From Joyebacterum sp964521425 (GTDB taxonomy: Bacteria > Joyebacterota > Joyebacteria > Joyebacterales > Joyebacteraceae): a DNA stretch of 64,000 bases. Location of the stretch: contig CAZFRO010000004.1 in NCBI GenBank assembly GCA_964521425.1, positions 62,001 through 126,000 of the forward strand, given 5' to 3'. A model generated the notes under the pieces. That model did not search any database, had not been told where the DNA came from, and saw only the letters and a list, made by a program, of their open reading frames with translations. Below, piece after piece: positions 7,795 to 15,922 of this stretch (positions within the stretch are counted from its first letter, which is position 1; each line of letters opens with the position of its first letter). Made by a program: the position numbers and the translations under genes.

Positions 7795-8348
7795 TAGACA
7801 GACTCAAGCTCATTCTCTACGTGGGAGCCGTTCTCCTCATTACGTCGGTCCACGACCTCCGGTTCCTGGCGGGCGCCCTCGTGCTCCTGCTCGCGCTCTC
7901 TGGCCGCGACCTTCCTGGAATCGTACGGAGAGCCGCACTCGCTATCGCCCTTTTCAACTCCGTTGTCACAGTGTCTTACACGGTTGCGTCGCTCATCCGA
8001 GGCGACTTCTCAATCTACTACGTGACGCTTCTGAACCTCCGCGTCTTCCTTCTGACATCGCTCACGTTCCTGTTTGCTCTGCGTGTCAATCTTGTGAAGG
8101 CGCTCGCCTTCTCCAGCACGCTGAGCTACCTTCTCACACTGGCCATGAGCCAGGTACTGACGTTTCGCCGCCTTCTCCTGGATTTCAGAATGGCGCTTGA
8201 GAGCAGGATGATAGTGAGATCTGGGCCCAGAACCCTCTACCGGCACGCGGCATCGAGCGTCTCGTTCTTTCTCGAGAAATCACTCGATAGCGTGACCGAC
8301 ATCACACAGGCCATGAAATCACGGGGGTTCTTCGGTGCTCAAGGCTAG
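7791..8348 (+). CDS. nikQ: ECF transporter transmembrane component NikQ (CbiQ family)
   Basis: 185 residues, somewhat short for the T component (usually 220-260). The N-terminal half holds several membrane helices (LILYVGAVLLITSVHDL, LVLLLALSG). The C-terminal cytoplasmic coupling region contains LLLDFRMALESRMIV and VTDITQAMKSRGFFG, the latter matching the conserved A-R-G coupling-helix signature (xAMxxRGF) that contacts the ATPase. It probably links NikM to NikO. The start is GTG overlapping nikM; its end overlaps nikO by 14 nt, so the three transporter genes are tightly coupled. Confidence 0.85.
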   Translation: MIDRLKLILYVGAVLLITSVHDLRFLAGALVLLLALSGRDLPGIVRRAALAIALFNSVVTVSYTVASLIRGDFSIYYVTLLNLRVFLLTSLTFLFALRVNLVKALAFSSTLSYLLTLAMSQVLTFRRLLLDFRMALESRMIVRSGPRTLYRHAASSVSFFLEKSLDSVTDITQAMKSRGFFGAQG

Positions 8349-9111
8349 CGGGATCGGACATGCCTACGGCGGCACGACGCGGATACTCAAGAATGTGTCG
8401 TTCGGGATTCATCCTGGGGAGAAGGTGGTTCTCCTTGGAGCGAACGGAAGCGGCAAGAGTACGCTTCTCAAGATCTTAAACGGGCTTGTCTTTCCCTCCG
8501 AGGGACAGGTCTGGTTTGGCAGTGAGGAGATCTCGAGACGCAACCTGAAGCGGAGAGAGTTTCACAGGCGATTCAGGAGTGAAGTCGTGCTCCTCTTCCA
8601 GAACCCCGATGCGATGATATTCAACCCAACGGTCTACGATGAAATCGCCTTCGGTCCGCGCCAGCTCGGCTTAACCGATGAGGAGGATCGTGTACGACGA
8701 TGGGCCTCCGAACTCGGGCTATCCGACCATCTGGACAGGCCCCCTTTCCAGCTGAGCAGCGGGGAGAAGCAGAAGCTGTGCCTCGCCGCTCTCCTGGTGC
8801 TTGAGCCGAAGGTGCTGCTGCTCGACGAGCCGACGGCGAATCTGGACCCGCGGAGTACGGGATGGCTCGTCGACTTTCTCCACGGGCTCGACATGACGAC
8901 CGTGGTTACGACTCATAACCTCTCTCTGGCCGCCGAGCTGGGTGAGCGGACCCTTGTGCTTGCTGAACATCACGAGCTGATCTACGATGGGAGGATGAGG
9001 AATCTCCTCGACGACAAGGAGAAGCTCCTGGAGGCGAACCTCCTTCACGTGCACGCGCACAGGCACGACGCGCTCGAGCACAGGCACTACCATTCCCACG
9101 ATTGGGACTAG
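8335..9111 (+). CDS. nikO: ECF transporter ATPase NikO (CbiO family)
   Basis: 258 residues starting at a GTG inside the end of nikQ. Walker A is GANGSGKST (35-43), the Q-loop is LLFQNPDAMIF, the signature is LSSGEKQK, Walker B is VLLLDEPTANLD and the switch His is in VVTTHNLSLA. It hydrolyses ATP on the cytoplasmic face to drive Ni(II) uptake. The C-terminus is odd: the last 25 residues are very His-rich (HVHAHRHDALEHRHYHSHD), which could store or buffer nickel emerging from the transporter. This tail is not part of the core ABC fold. Confidence 0.92.
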   Translation: MLKASGIGHAYGGTTRILKNVSFGIHPGEKVVLLGANGSGKSTLLKILNGLVFPSEGQVWFGSEEISRRNLKRREFHRRFRSEVVLLFQNPDAMIFNPTVYDEIAFGPRQLGLTDEEDRVRRWASELGLSDHLDRPPFQLSSGEKQKLCLAALLVLEPKVLLLDEPTANLDPRSTGWLVDFLHGLDMTTVVTTHNLSLAAELGERTLVLAEHHELIYDGRMRNLLDDKEKLLEANLLHVHAHRHDALEHRHYHSHDWD

Positions 9112-9153
9112 CGTCGAACGTGCGCACTATTCCACACACGCGAGGTCAGGCAG

Positions 9154-9576
9154 ATGGCGAAGAAGAGCAAGACTGTGCGGGTGAGTGTCTCTCTGTCCGC
9201 GAAGCTCCTGAGTGAACTCGACCGGCGCATTGTGAGCAAGGGCTACTCATCCCGCTCCGAGTTCGTACGCGATCTCATTCGAGAGCAGATTGTCCACGAC
9301 AAGTGGGAGAACGAGACCGCGGAAGTGGTCGGAGTCCTCACCATCAGCTACGACCATCACCAACGAGGACTGGCCGACAAGCTCATCGGCGTCCAGCACC
9401 GCAAGTACATCAATGTCCTGTGCAACACCCACGTCCACATGGATCACCACAGCTGCCTCGAGACCATCATCATCAAGGGACTCCCGCCTGAGATAGAGAG
9501 GCTCGCCATCGAGATAGGAGGCCTGAAGGGCGTGAGATTCGCAAAGCTCACCCGGGCCTCCTCCGTCGACATGTAG
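9154..9576 (+). CDS. nikR: Nickel-responsive transcriptional regulator NikR
   Basis: 140 residues, full length for NikR. The N-terminus is a ribbon-helix-helix DNA-binding domain (TVRVSVSLSAKLLSELD, SRSEFVRDLIRE). The C-terminal ACT-like domain carries the complete square-planar Ni(II) set: His82, His93, His95 and Cys101, with the same spacing as E. coli His76, His87, His89 and Cys95 (THVHMDHHSC). It should bind the palindrome at 4831-4857 when loaded with nickel and repress uptake. It follows nikO by 42 bp with no terminator between, so it is probably the last gene of the operon and autoregulated. Confidence 0.93.
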   Translation: MAKKSKTVRVSVSLSAKLLSELDRRIVSKGYSSRSEFVRDLIREQIVHDKWENETAEVVGVLTISYDHHQRGLADKLIGVQHRKYINVLCNTHVHMDHHSCLETIIIKGLPPEIERLAIEIGGLKGVRFAKLTRASSVDM

Positions 9577-9701
9577 CGTTCCTGGCCTGATTCCAAGCTC
9601 ATTTGGGCGCCATCGATATACCTGTATTCACGGGAAGTCGATGGGGTTAGACTCTAGGATTAGCGCCCTCGTGGGGCGGGCCTCTTCGTGGGGAGTCACC
9701 G

Positions 9702-10532
9702 ATGAATGTCAGAAAGCTGGACGATCTCAGAGGGATTCTGTCGGAGATGGGGACCGCGGTCGTCGCCTTCTCGGCCGGAGTCGATAGCACGTTGCTTCTG
9801 AAGGTCGCCGCGGATGTGCTCGGCGACAACGTGCTTGCGGTGACGGCTACTTCGCCAAGCCGGCCAACAGCGGAGCTTGACGATGCGCGCGCGTTTGCCG
9901 CATCTCTTGGCGTCGAACACATCATAGTCGAATCCCACGAACTCGAGAACGTCGCTTTCACGGTCAACCCACCGGACAGATGTTACATCTGTAAGGGTGC
10001 GCTCTTCTCAATGCTCGTACAGATGGCGGCCGACCGGGGAATGAGCCCCGTTGTCGACGGGTCGATTTGCGATGACGAGGATGACTATCGCCCCGGTATG
10101 AGAGCAACGGCCGAACTCGGTGTCAGGAGCCCTCTCAAAGAGGCCGGGCTTACGAAGCCTGAGATCAGAGCAATCTCGAAGGAGATGGGTCTCCCGACGT
10201 GGGACAAACCACCGTCGCCCTGTCTCGTGACGAGGATTCCGTACGGCGTCGAGATAACGGCCGAGAGGCTCGCACGGGTCGAGAGCGCTGAGGAAGTTGT
10301 CGCGGGTCTCGGAATCCGCGAGCTAAGGGTGAGAGACCACGGTACCGTGGCGCGCATCGAGGTCGGAGCTGATGATATGAAGCTCCTGTTTGATCCAGCG
10401 AACAGGAAGACGGTCGTTGCCGGTCTTAAGGAGCTGGGCTTCACGTTCGTGGCTCTCGATCTCAAGGGCTACCGGCAGGGGAGCATGAACGTCGGGCTTG
10501 GGGATGTCGAGGTACCTCCGGAGGGGGAGTAG
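9702..10532 (+). CDS. larE: LarE, ATP-dependent sulfur transferase of nickel-pincer nucleotide synthesis
   Basis: 276 residues. The PP-loop SAGVDSTLLL (24-33) binds ATP and adenylates the pyridinium dicarboxylate substrate made by LarB. Cys174 in PPSPCLVTRIPYG aligns with the sacrificial Cys176 of Lactobacillus plantarum LarE. Two further cysteines, Cys94 and Cys97 (DRCYIC), complete the three-cysteine pattern of LarE enzymes reported to hold a [4Fe-4S] cluster and to use exogenous sulfide instead of sacrificing a cysteine. The GGGAG ribosome site fits the ATG at 9702. It begins 125 bp after nikR; no separate NikR site is seen in that interval. Confidence 0.92.
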   Translation: MNVRKLDDLRGILSEMGTAVVAFSAGVDSTLLLKVAADVLGDNVLAVTATSPSRPTAELDDARAFAASLGVEHIIVESHELENVAFTVNPPDRCYICKGALFSMLVQMAADRGMSPVVDGSICDDEDDYRPGMRATAELGVRSPLKEAGLTKPEIRAISKEMGLPTWDKPPSPCLVTRIPYGVEITAERLARVESAEEVVAGLGIRELRVRDHGTVARIEVGADDMKLLFDPANRKTVVAGLKELGFTFVALDLKGYRQGSMNVGLGDVEVPPEGE

Positions 10533-10537
10533 CAACA

Positions 10538-11284
10538 GTGGACGGTGAACGCATCAGGCGCCTTCTGGATGATGTGCAGAACGGAAGGCTTGAGATAGAC
10601 GAGGCAATGAGGGAGCTCAAGACGCTTCCTTTCGAAGATATGGGCTTCGCCAAGATCGACACGCACCGGGATCTCCGTACCGGCTTCCCCGAGGTAGTCT
10701 TCTGCGAGGGCAAGACGTCGGAGCATCTCGCTGCTATCGCCGGTGCGATCACTGCCCGGGGCGGTCTTCTCATGGGCACAAGGGCGGACGCCGAGGCCTT
10801 TGATGCCATCCGTGAGGTCGTGCCCGACGCGGTGTATCACGAGGAAGCCCGGATAGTGACGGCCGGTCCCAAGAGGAAGAAGAGCACCAAGGGGAGCGTC
10901 CTTGTGGTCAGCGCCGGGACCACAGATATACCGGTTGCAGAGGAAGCCGCCGTCACAGCGGAGGTCATGGGCAACGATGTCGTACGGCTCTTCGACGTTG
11001 GAGTCGCAGGCATTCATCGTCTCTTCGCTCACCGCGACGAGTTCGAGCGGGCGAGCGTTGTCATCGTAGTCGCCGGTATGGAAGGTGCGCTTGCGAGTGT
11101 GGTCGGGGGTCTCACCAACAAGCCCGTCGTGGCCGTTCCAACGAGCGTCGGCTATGGCGCGAGCTTTGAGGGGCTCTCGGCTCTTCTGACTATGCTGAAT
11201 AGCTGCGCGCCTGGAGTGGTCGTCGTCAATATCGACAACGGTTTTGGGGCAGGGTACTTCGCCAGTAGTGTGATCAGGAGTTGA
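10538..11284 (+). CDS. larB: LarB, carboxylase/hydrolase of nickel-pincer nucleotide synthesis
   Basis: 248 residues starting at a GTG behind GGAGGGGGAG, 5 bp after larE. LarB carboxylates the pyridinium ring of nicotinic acid adenine dinucleotide and releases AMP. The N-terminal region (RRLLDDVQNGRLEIDEAM, DTHRDLRTGFPEVVFCEGKT) and the C-terminal PurE-like domain (VVSAGTTDIPVAEEAA, VVAGMEGALASVVGGL, VPTSVGYGASFEGL, NIDNGFGAGYFA) are both typical and complete. It overlaps the start region of larC. Confidence 0.93.
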   Translation: MDGERIRRLLDDVQNGRLEIDEAMRELKTLPFEDMGFAKIDTHRDLRTGFPEVVFCEGKTSEHLAAIAGAITARGGLLMGTRADAEAFDAIREVVPDAVYHEEARIVTAGPKRKKSTKGSVLVVSAGTTDIPVAEEAAVTAEVMGNDVVRLFDVGVAGIHRLFAHRDEFERASVVIVVAGMEGALASVVGGLTNKPVVAVPTSVGYGASFEGLSALLTMLNSCAPGVVVVNIDNGFGAGYFASSVIRS

Positions 11285-11289
11285 TGCGT

Positions 11290-12495
11290 ATGAAGATCGC
11301 CTATTTCGATTGTTTCTCAGGCGTGAGCGGCGACATGATCGTCGGCGCTCTTCTCGATGCCGGGCTGGACCTGGGATCGCTCGAGGCCGAGCTTCTGAAG
11401 CTTGGGCTAGAAGGGTACTCAGTAAGCGCCGGACGCGTCGGGCGCGGTGCGATCACCGGCACGAAGTTCACGGTCGAGACCGATGAGTCCGGACGTGGGA
11501 GAACGGTCGGGGAGATAACGCGGATCCTTGGCGCCAGCGCTCTCGACGAAGACGTTCGTTCATCCACGCTGGCAGTCATTGACGAGATCGCTCAGGCGGA
11601 ATCGCGGATTCACGGGAAGCCGGTAGACGAGCTTCACCTTCACGAGACAAGCGGGCTTGACTCCATCGTGGATATCGTCGCGTCGATAGCTGGGCTCAAG
11701 ATGCTGGGTGTCGAGGCCGTGTTCGCATCGAAGATACATGTGGGGACCGGATTCGTGGAATGTGCCCATGGCACGCTCCCCGTGCCGGCGCCTGCAACGG
11801 TGGCGCTCCTCAAGGGAATCCCTGTCTACTCCCGGGGCATAGAGTCGGAACTGGCCACCCCGACGGGCGCTGCCCTGCTCAGAGTTCTCGCGCAGGACTT
11901 CGGTCCCCTACCTGAGATGAAGGTGGAGACCGTCGGATACGGCGCAGGAAGCCGTGAGCTTGAGATGCCCAACATGCTGCGGGTGGTGATCGGCGACATC
12001 GGCTCGGCGACCTACGAGAGGGACGAGGTCGTCCTCGTAGAGGTGAACATCGACGACATGAACCCTGAAGTCTTCGGTCACGCGTCCGATCTTCTGTGGG
12101 AGCGAGGGGCTCTTGACATCTACTTGACGCCGGTCTTCATGAAGAAGAACCGGCCAGGAACCATGCTCACCGTGCTTGTGGCGCAGGAGCACGTCGATGG
12201 AATTGTCTCGACGATCTTCGATGAAACGACCACGCTCGGTGTTCGGATGACCAACGTCGAGCGCAGGAAGCTGACCCGCGAGATCCTCCATGTGGAGACA
12301 CGTTTCGGGAGAATAGGGGTCAAGCTCGGCCGCGCGGCTGGTCGCGTCGTGAATCTGGCTCCGGAGTACGAAGACTGCAGAGAAGCAGCGGTGAGGTGTA
12401 GTGTCCCGCTAGCGGATGTCTATGACGAGGTGAGGGCGGCCGCGCGAAAGGTCATAGTGGCCGAAGAGAACGGTGAACAGGGAGATCTCAAGTGA
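11290..12495 (+). CDS. larC: LarC, nickel insertase of the pincer cofactor
   Basis: 401 residues. The ATG at 11290 is chosen because it gives the family-typical start (MKIAYFDCFSGVSGDM) and lies 9 nt behind AGGAG; TTG 11281 and ATG 11284 are in frame just upstream. LarC is a CTP-dependent cyclometallase that inserts Ni into the bis-thiocarboxylate ring. Landmarks are DELHLHETSGLDSIVDI, ELATPTGAALLR, EVNIDDMNPEVFGHA and FMKKNRPGTMLTVL. Unlike L. plantarum, where larC1 and larC2 are joined by frameshifting, this is one uninterrupted frame. Its stop overlaps the next gene by 4 nt. Confidence 0.92.
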   Translation: MKIAYFDCFSGVSGDMIVGALLDAGLDLGSLEAELLKLGLEGYSVSAGRVGRGAITGTKFTVETDESGRGRTVGEITRILGASALDEDVRSSTLAVIDEIAQAESRIHGKPVDELHLHETSGLDSIVDIVASIAGLKMLGVEAVFASKIHVGTGFVECAHGTLPVPAPATVALLKGIPVYSRGIESELATPTGAALLRVLAQDFGPLPEMKVETVGYGAGSRELEMPNMLRVVIGDIGSATYERDEVVLVEVNIDDMNPEVFGHASDLLWERGALDIYLTPVFMKKNRPGTMLTVLVAQEHVDGIVSTIFDETTTLGVRMTNVERRKLTREILHVETRFGRIGVKLGRAAGRVVNLAPEYEDCREAAVRCSVPLADVYDEVRAAARKVIVAEENGEQGDLK

Positions 12496-13955
12496 CCGGT
12501 TCGACCAGCAGCAAGTCGCTCGTGAAACACAAGGCAGGTTTCCTGGCCGGAATCCTGGCCTTTTTGTTCCTCGTGTTCGTTCCCCTCGGGCTCGAACCCA
12601 TGATACAGAAGACGCTGGCCGTGCTGGCGCTGTGCGCCATCTGGTGGGGGACTGAGGCCATCTCCATCTACGCGACGGCCCTTCTGCCGGCGATACTGCT
12701 TCCGCTTCTGGGTGTGTTGTCTCTCCAGGATGCGCTCTCGCCCTACGCCAACCGTCTCATCTTCCTGTTCCTTGGTGGGTTCATGATCGCGCGGGCGATG
12801 ATGAAGTGGGGCGTTGACAGGAGGCTTGCTCTCGTCATCCTCGGGCGTGTCGGCAAGAGCCCGAAGATGCTCGTTCTCTACTTCATGGGACTGACGGCGT
12901 TTCTTTCGGCGTTTCTCTCGAACACGGCTACCACGGCCATGATGCTGCCCATAGGCATGGCTATACTCACAAACTCAAAGCTCAGCGCGGAGTCACGCTT
13001 CGGGACGGTGCTTCTCCTCGGGATCGCATACGCCTCGACGATCGGCGGCGTTGCGACGCTCGTGGGAACGCCACCGAACGTGCTTCTCGCCGGATTCTCT
13101 CAGACACTTCTTGGTAAGGAACTCACGTTTTTCGATTGGCTCAAGGTTGGTCTGCCGTACGCCATCGTGATGCTTCCTCTCACGTGGTGGTTCCTGTGGG
13201 TTTCGCACAAGCCGAAGGTCGAGGTTATCGACAGCGGTGATACGATCGACGAAGAGCGGAAGCTCCTCGGTCCGCTCGAGAGAGGCGGCAAGTACACGAT
13301 CGTCGCGTTCGTCCTGGTCGCCGTGCTCTGGTTGTCGCGGCCGTTCTGGGACAAGCTCCCGATCCCAGGTATGGCGCTCGTGCAGACGAGATTCGATGAT
13401 TCCCTCATAGCGCTCACCTGCGCGCTTCTTCTCTTCATAGTGCCGACCAGCATAAAGAGATGGGAATTCCCGCTCGTATGGGCCGACACGCGCTCGATAT
13501 CGTTCGGCATCCTGTATCTCTTCGGTGGGGGACTTGCGCTGGGCAAGGGGCTCTTTGTGTCCGGGGCCGCTCAGTGGATCGCGGATTCTCTTCCTCTGTC
13601 GAGCGAGCTGAGCCCACTCGTCCTGATACTGATCGTAACCGTCATCGCATCGTTCGTGAGCGAGATAGCATCGAACACGGCGGTGGCGAACATGATGATT
13701 CCACTTCTGATCGCGGTCGCAACGTCCATCAATGTCTCACCGTTCCTTCTGGCCATCCCCGCGACTCTCGCATGCTCAAACGTGTTCATGCTGCCGATCT
13801 CGACGCCACCCAATGCCATCGTCTACGGCTCGGGGAAGCTCGAGATGTCCGACATGATGCGAACCGGATTCTGGCTCCATCTCATAGGTCTGGTCGTCAT
13901 GATAGTGCTTGTGTACTTCATAACCGGGAAGGTGTTCGGGATGTTCCCGGTGTAG
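12492..13955 (+). CDS. DASS/SLC13-family sodium-anion symporter
   Basis: 487 residues, starting at a GTG that overlaps the larC stop (GTGA). It has about 11-12 membrane segments. Family signatures are FLSNTATTAMMLPIG (first SNT motif, about residues 136-150), LVGTPPNVLLAGF and, in the second repeat, EIASNTAVANMMIPLL and PISTPPNAIVYGSGKLEMSDMM. SNT motifs bind Na+ and a carboxylate; substrates in the family include succinate, malate, citrate and sulfate. Translational coupling to the pincer-cofactor genes suggests, as inference, import of an organic acid used by a LarA-type racemase encoded elsewhere. Confidence 0.88.
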   Translation: MTGSTSSKSLVKHKAGFLAGILAFLFLVFVPLGLEPMIQKTLAVLALCAIWWGTEAISIYATALLPAILLPLLGVLSLQDALSPYANRLIFLFLGGFMIARAMMKWGVDRRLALVILGRVGKSPKMLVLYFMGLTAFLSAFLSNTATTAMMLPIGMAILTNSKLSAESRFGTVLLLGIAYASTIGGVATLVGTPPNVLLAGFSQTLLGKELTFFDWLKVGLPYAIVMLPLTWWFLWVSHKPKVEVIDSGDTIDEERKLLGPLERGGKYTIVAFVLVAVLWLSRPFWDKLPIPGMALVQTRFDDSLIALTCALLLFIVPTSIKRWEFPLVWADTRSISFGILYLFGGGLALGKGLFVSGAAQWIADSLPLSSELSPLVLILIVTVIASFVSEIASNTAVANMMIPLLIAVATSINVSPFLLAIPATLACSNVFMLPISTPPNAIVYGSGKLEMSDMMRTGFWLHLIGLVVMIVLVYFITGKVFGMFPV

Positions 13956-13988
13956 CCCTAGATAACCATCACGCGAAAGGGGACGTCG

Positions 13989-15878
13989 ATGAGGGGAAAT
14001 TCTCGCCTCCTCTGGGTGGCGCTGTCCATGTGCATTGCACTTGTGACGGTCGCAAGTGCCCAGACTATCGAAGACAAGGTCCAGGAGTTCACGCTGGACA
14101 ACGGGTTGACCTTCCTGGTCGTTGAACGCCACGAGGCGCCGGTTTTCTTTGGAGCCATCGCGTTCAAGGTCGGGAGTGTCTACGAGAAGCCGGGCATCAC
14201 GGGGATTTCGCATCTCCTTGAGCACATGCTCTTCAAGGGTACCGAGACCATCGGGACGACCGACTACAAGAAGGAGATTCCGTACCTGGAGCGCGAGGAT
14301 GAGCTCGCCGAGGGGGCAAGGGATCTCAGACGCGAGCTCGAACCGTGGAGACTTGAGTTCTTCCAGAGCCTCGCGGACGATGTGACGGCGGGGTTCTCGG
14401 AAGAGGACCGCGAGGTGCTGGGAGCGGACAGGGCGCTCGAGATCGAACTCCTCATTGAGACGCTCTCGGCCGATGGACCCACGGACGAGATGCTTGGTGT
14501 GTTCGGACTCGTCAAGCAGGGCGAGATCAACTACTTCGATCGCTATCTGGAACTCCTCGGGCTCGAGATGGAGCTCTACGATACGATGGCCGAGCACCGG
14601 GAGCTCATCGTCTCAAACGAGTTCTGGGAGACCTACATGAACAACGGCTCCCGCATGCTCAACGCGGGAACCTCATACGATGGCACCTTCTACTTCGCCT
14701 ACCTTCCCTCCAACAGGGTCGAACTCTGGATGCTCATGGAGTCCGACCGGATGGCCAACTCGACCTTCCGCGAGTTCTACTCCGAGAAGGATGTGGTCAT
14801 GGAGGAGCGGCGCATGAGCGAGAACAGGCCAGAGGACGTGCTTGATGAGGCGTTCATGGCCACCGCCTACAGCGCCTGTATGTATGGAAGCCCGATACTT
14901 GGGTGGATGACCGATATCGAGGACATCACGCGCAAGGATCTGGCCGCGTATTTCACGCGCCACTACGGGGCACAGAATGCGACCGTGGTAATCACGGGCG
15001 ACGTGGATTTCGACGAGGTGAAGAAGCTGGCAGAGAAGTACTTCGGGAAGATGGACAGAGGCGAGGCGCTGCCTCACATCACGGATGTTGAGCCTACGCA
15101 GCAGGGCGAGCGACGACTGGTCGTCAAACTGGATGCGAAGCCCGTCCTCACGATCGGCTATCACGTGCCGAAGGCGCCGCACCCTGACTTCTACGCGCTC
15201 GAGATGCTGAGCTCGATCCTCTCAGTCGGCCGCACGAGCCGGTTCTATCGCTCCATCTATGAGGAGAAGGGACTGACCCGCGGCGCGCCGCACGCCTATA
15301 TCGGCCCAGGCAACCGCCTGGATCCGATCTTCCAGATCGGCGCGGAGCCACAGGAGCCGCATACGCTCCTTGATGTCGAGGCAGCCATCTACGAGGAGAT
15401 AGAACTCATCAAGGCTGAGGGCGTCTCCGAGCGTGAGATAGAGCGTATTCTGAACACCGAGGAGGCCGAACTCGTGCGGGCGCTCGGTTCGAACATAGGA
15501 CTGGCGTTTCGTGTAGGGATGTACCAGGCGCTGCGCGGCGACTGGCGCGAGCTTCTGCTGGATATGGAGCGCAAGAAGCAGGTGACATCGGAAGATATCG
15601 TTCGTGTCGCAAATGACTACTTCATCGAGGAGAACAGGACGGTCGGCTGGCTTGTGGAGACCGCTTCCGAGGACGGTGGGGAAGGCGGAGACGAGGTCGA
15701 CATGCGTGTGCTCATGCAGTGGGTGATGACCTCGCTTCCGGAAGAGGAGCAGCGCGATCTCATGATGCGGTTCCAGTCCATGAGCGATCAGGAGAGACAG
15801 ATGCTCGCGGAGGAACTGTGGGCGCGGATGCTGGATGAGCAAGGCGGCACAGAGAAGACCGACCCAGATCCGAGCTAG
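13989..15878 (+). CDS. M16 zinc peptidase, catalytic partner
   Basis: 629 residues with a signal peptide (1-24, ending VASA), so it is periplasmic or surface located. The inverted zinc motif HxxEH is intact at His75-Glu78-His79 (SHLLEHMLFKG); the third ligand is probably Glu272 or Glu273 (VVMEERR). About 120 residues of charged, helical, probably coiled-coil sequence (roughly 92-215) are inserted between these two parts, compared with the usual spacing of about 75. The C-terminal half is the second M16 domain (FYALEMLSSILSVGRTSRF). It probably forms a heterodimer with the next gene, 44 bp downstream. Peptide substrates are unknown. Confidence 0.88.
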   Translation: MRGNSRLLWVALSMCIALVTVASAQTIEDKVQEFTLDNGLTFLVVERHEAPVFFGAIAFKVGSVYEKPGITGISHLLEHMLFKGTETIGTTDYKKEIPYLEREDELAEGARDLRRELEPWRLEFFQSLADDVTAGFSEEDREVLGADRALEIELLIETLSADGPTDEMLGVFGLVKQGEINYFDRYLELLGLEMELYDTMAEHRELIVSNEFWETYMNNGSRMLNAGTSYDGTFYFAYLPSNRVELWMLMESDRMANSTFREFYSEKDVVMEERRMSENRPEDVLDEAFMATAYSACMYGSPILGWMTDIEDITRKDLAAYFTRHYGAQNATVVITGDVDFDEVKKLAEKYFGKMDRGEALPHITDVEPTQQGERRLVVKLDAKPVLTIGYHVPKAPHPDFYALEMLSSILSVGRTSRFYRSIYEEKGLTRGAPHAYIGPGNRLDPIFQIGAEPQEPHTLLDVEAAIYEEIELIKAEGVSEREIERILNTEEAELVRALGSNIGLAFRVGMYQALRGDWRELLLDMERKKQVTSEDIVRVANDYFIEENRTVGWLVETASEDGGEGGDEVDMRVLMQWVMTSLPEEEQRDLMMRFQSMSDQERQMLAEELWARMLDEQGGTEKTDPDPS

Positions 15879-15922
15879 GTATTGAGATCAGACCGACCAC
15901 CGTCAAGACCAAGGAGTGTACG

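Noticed and set aside
9577..9701. A second NikR site before larE
   Set aside because: I looked for GTATTAC/GTAATAC-like half-sites in this interval and found none, so lar control by NikR would have to come from read-through.
11281..12495. Programmed frameshift in larC as in Lactobacillus
   Set aside because: The gene is one continuous frame of full length.
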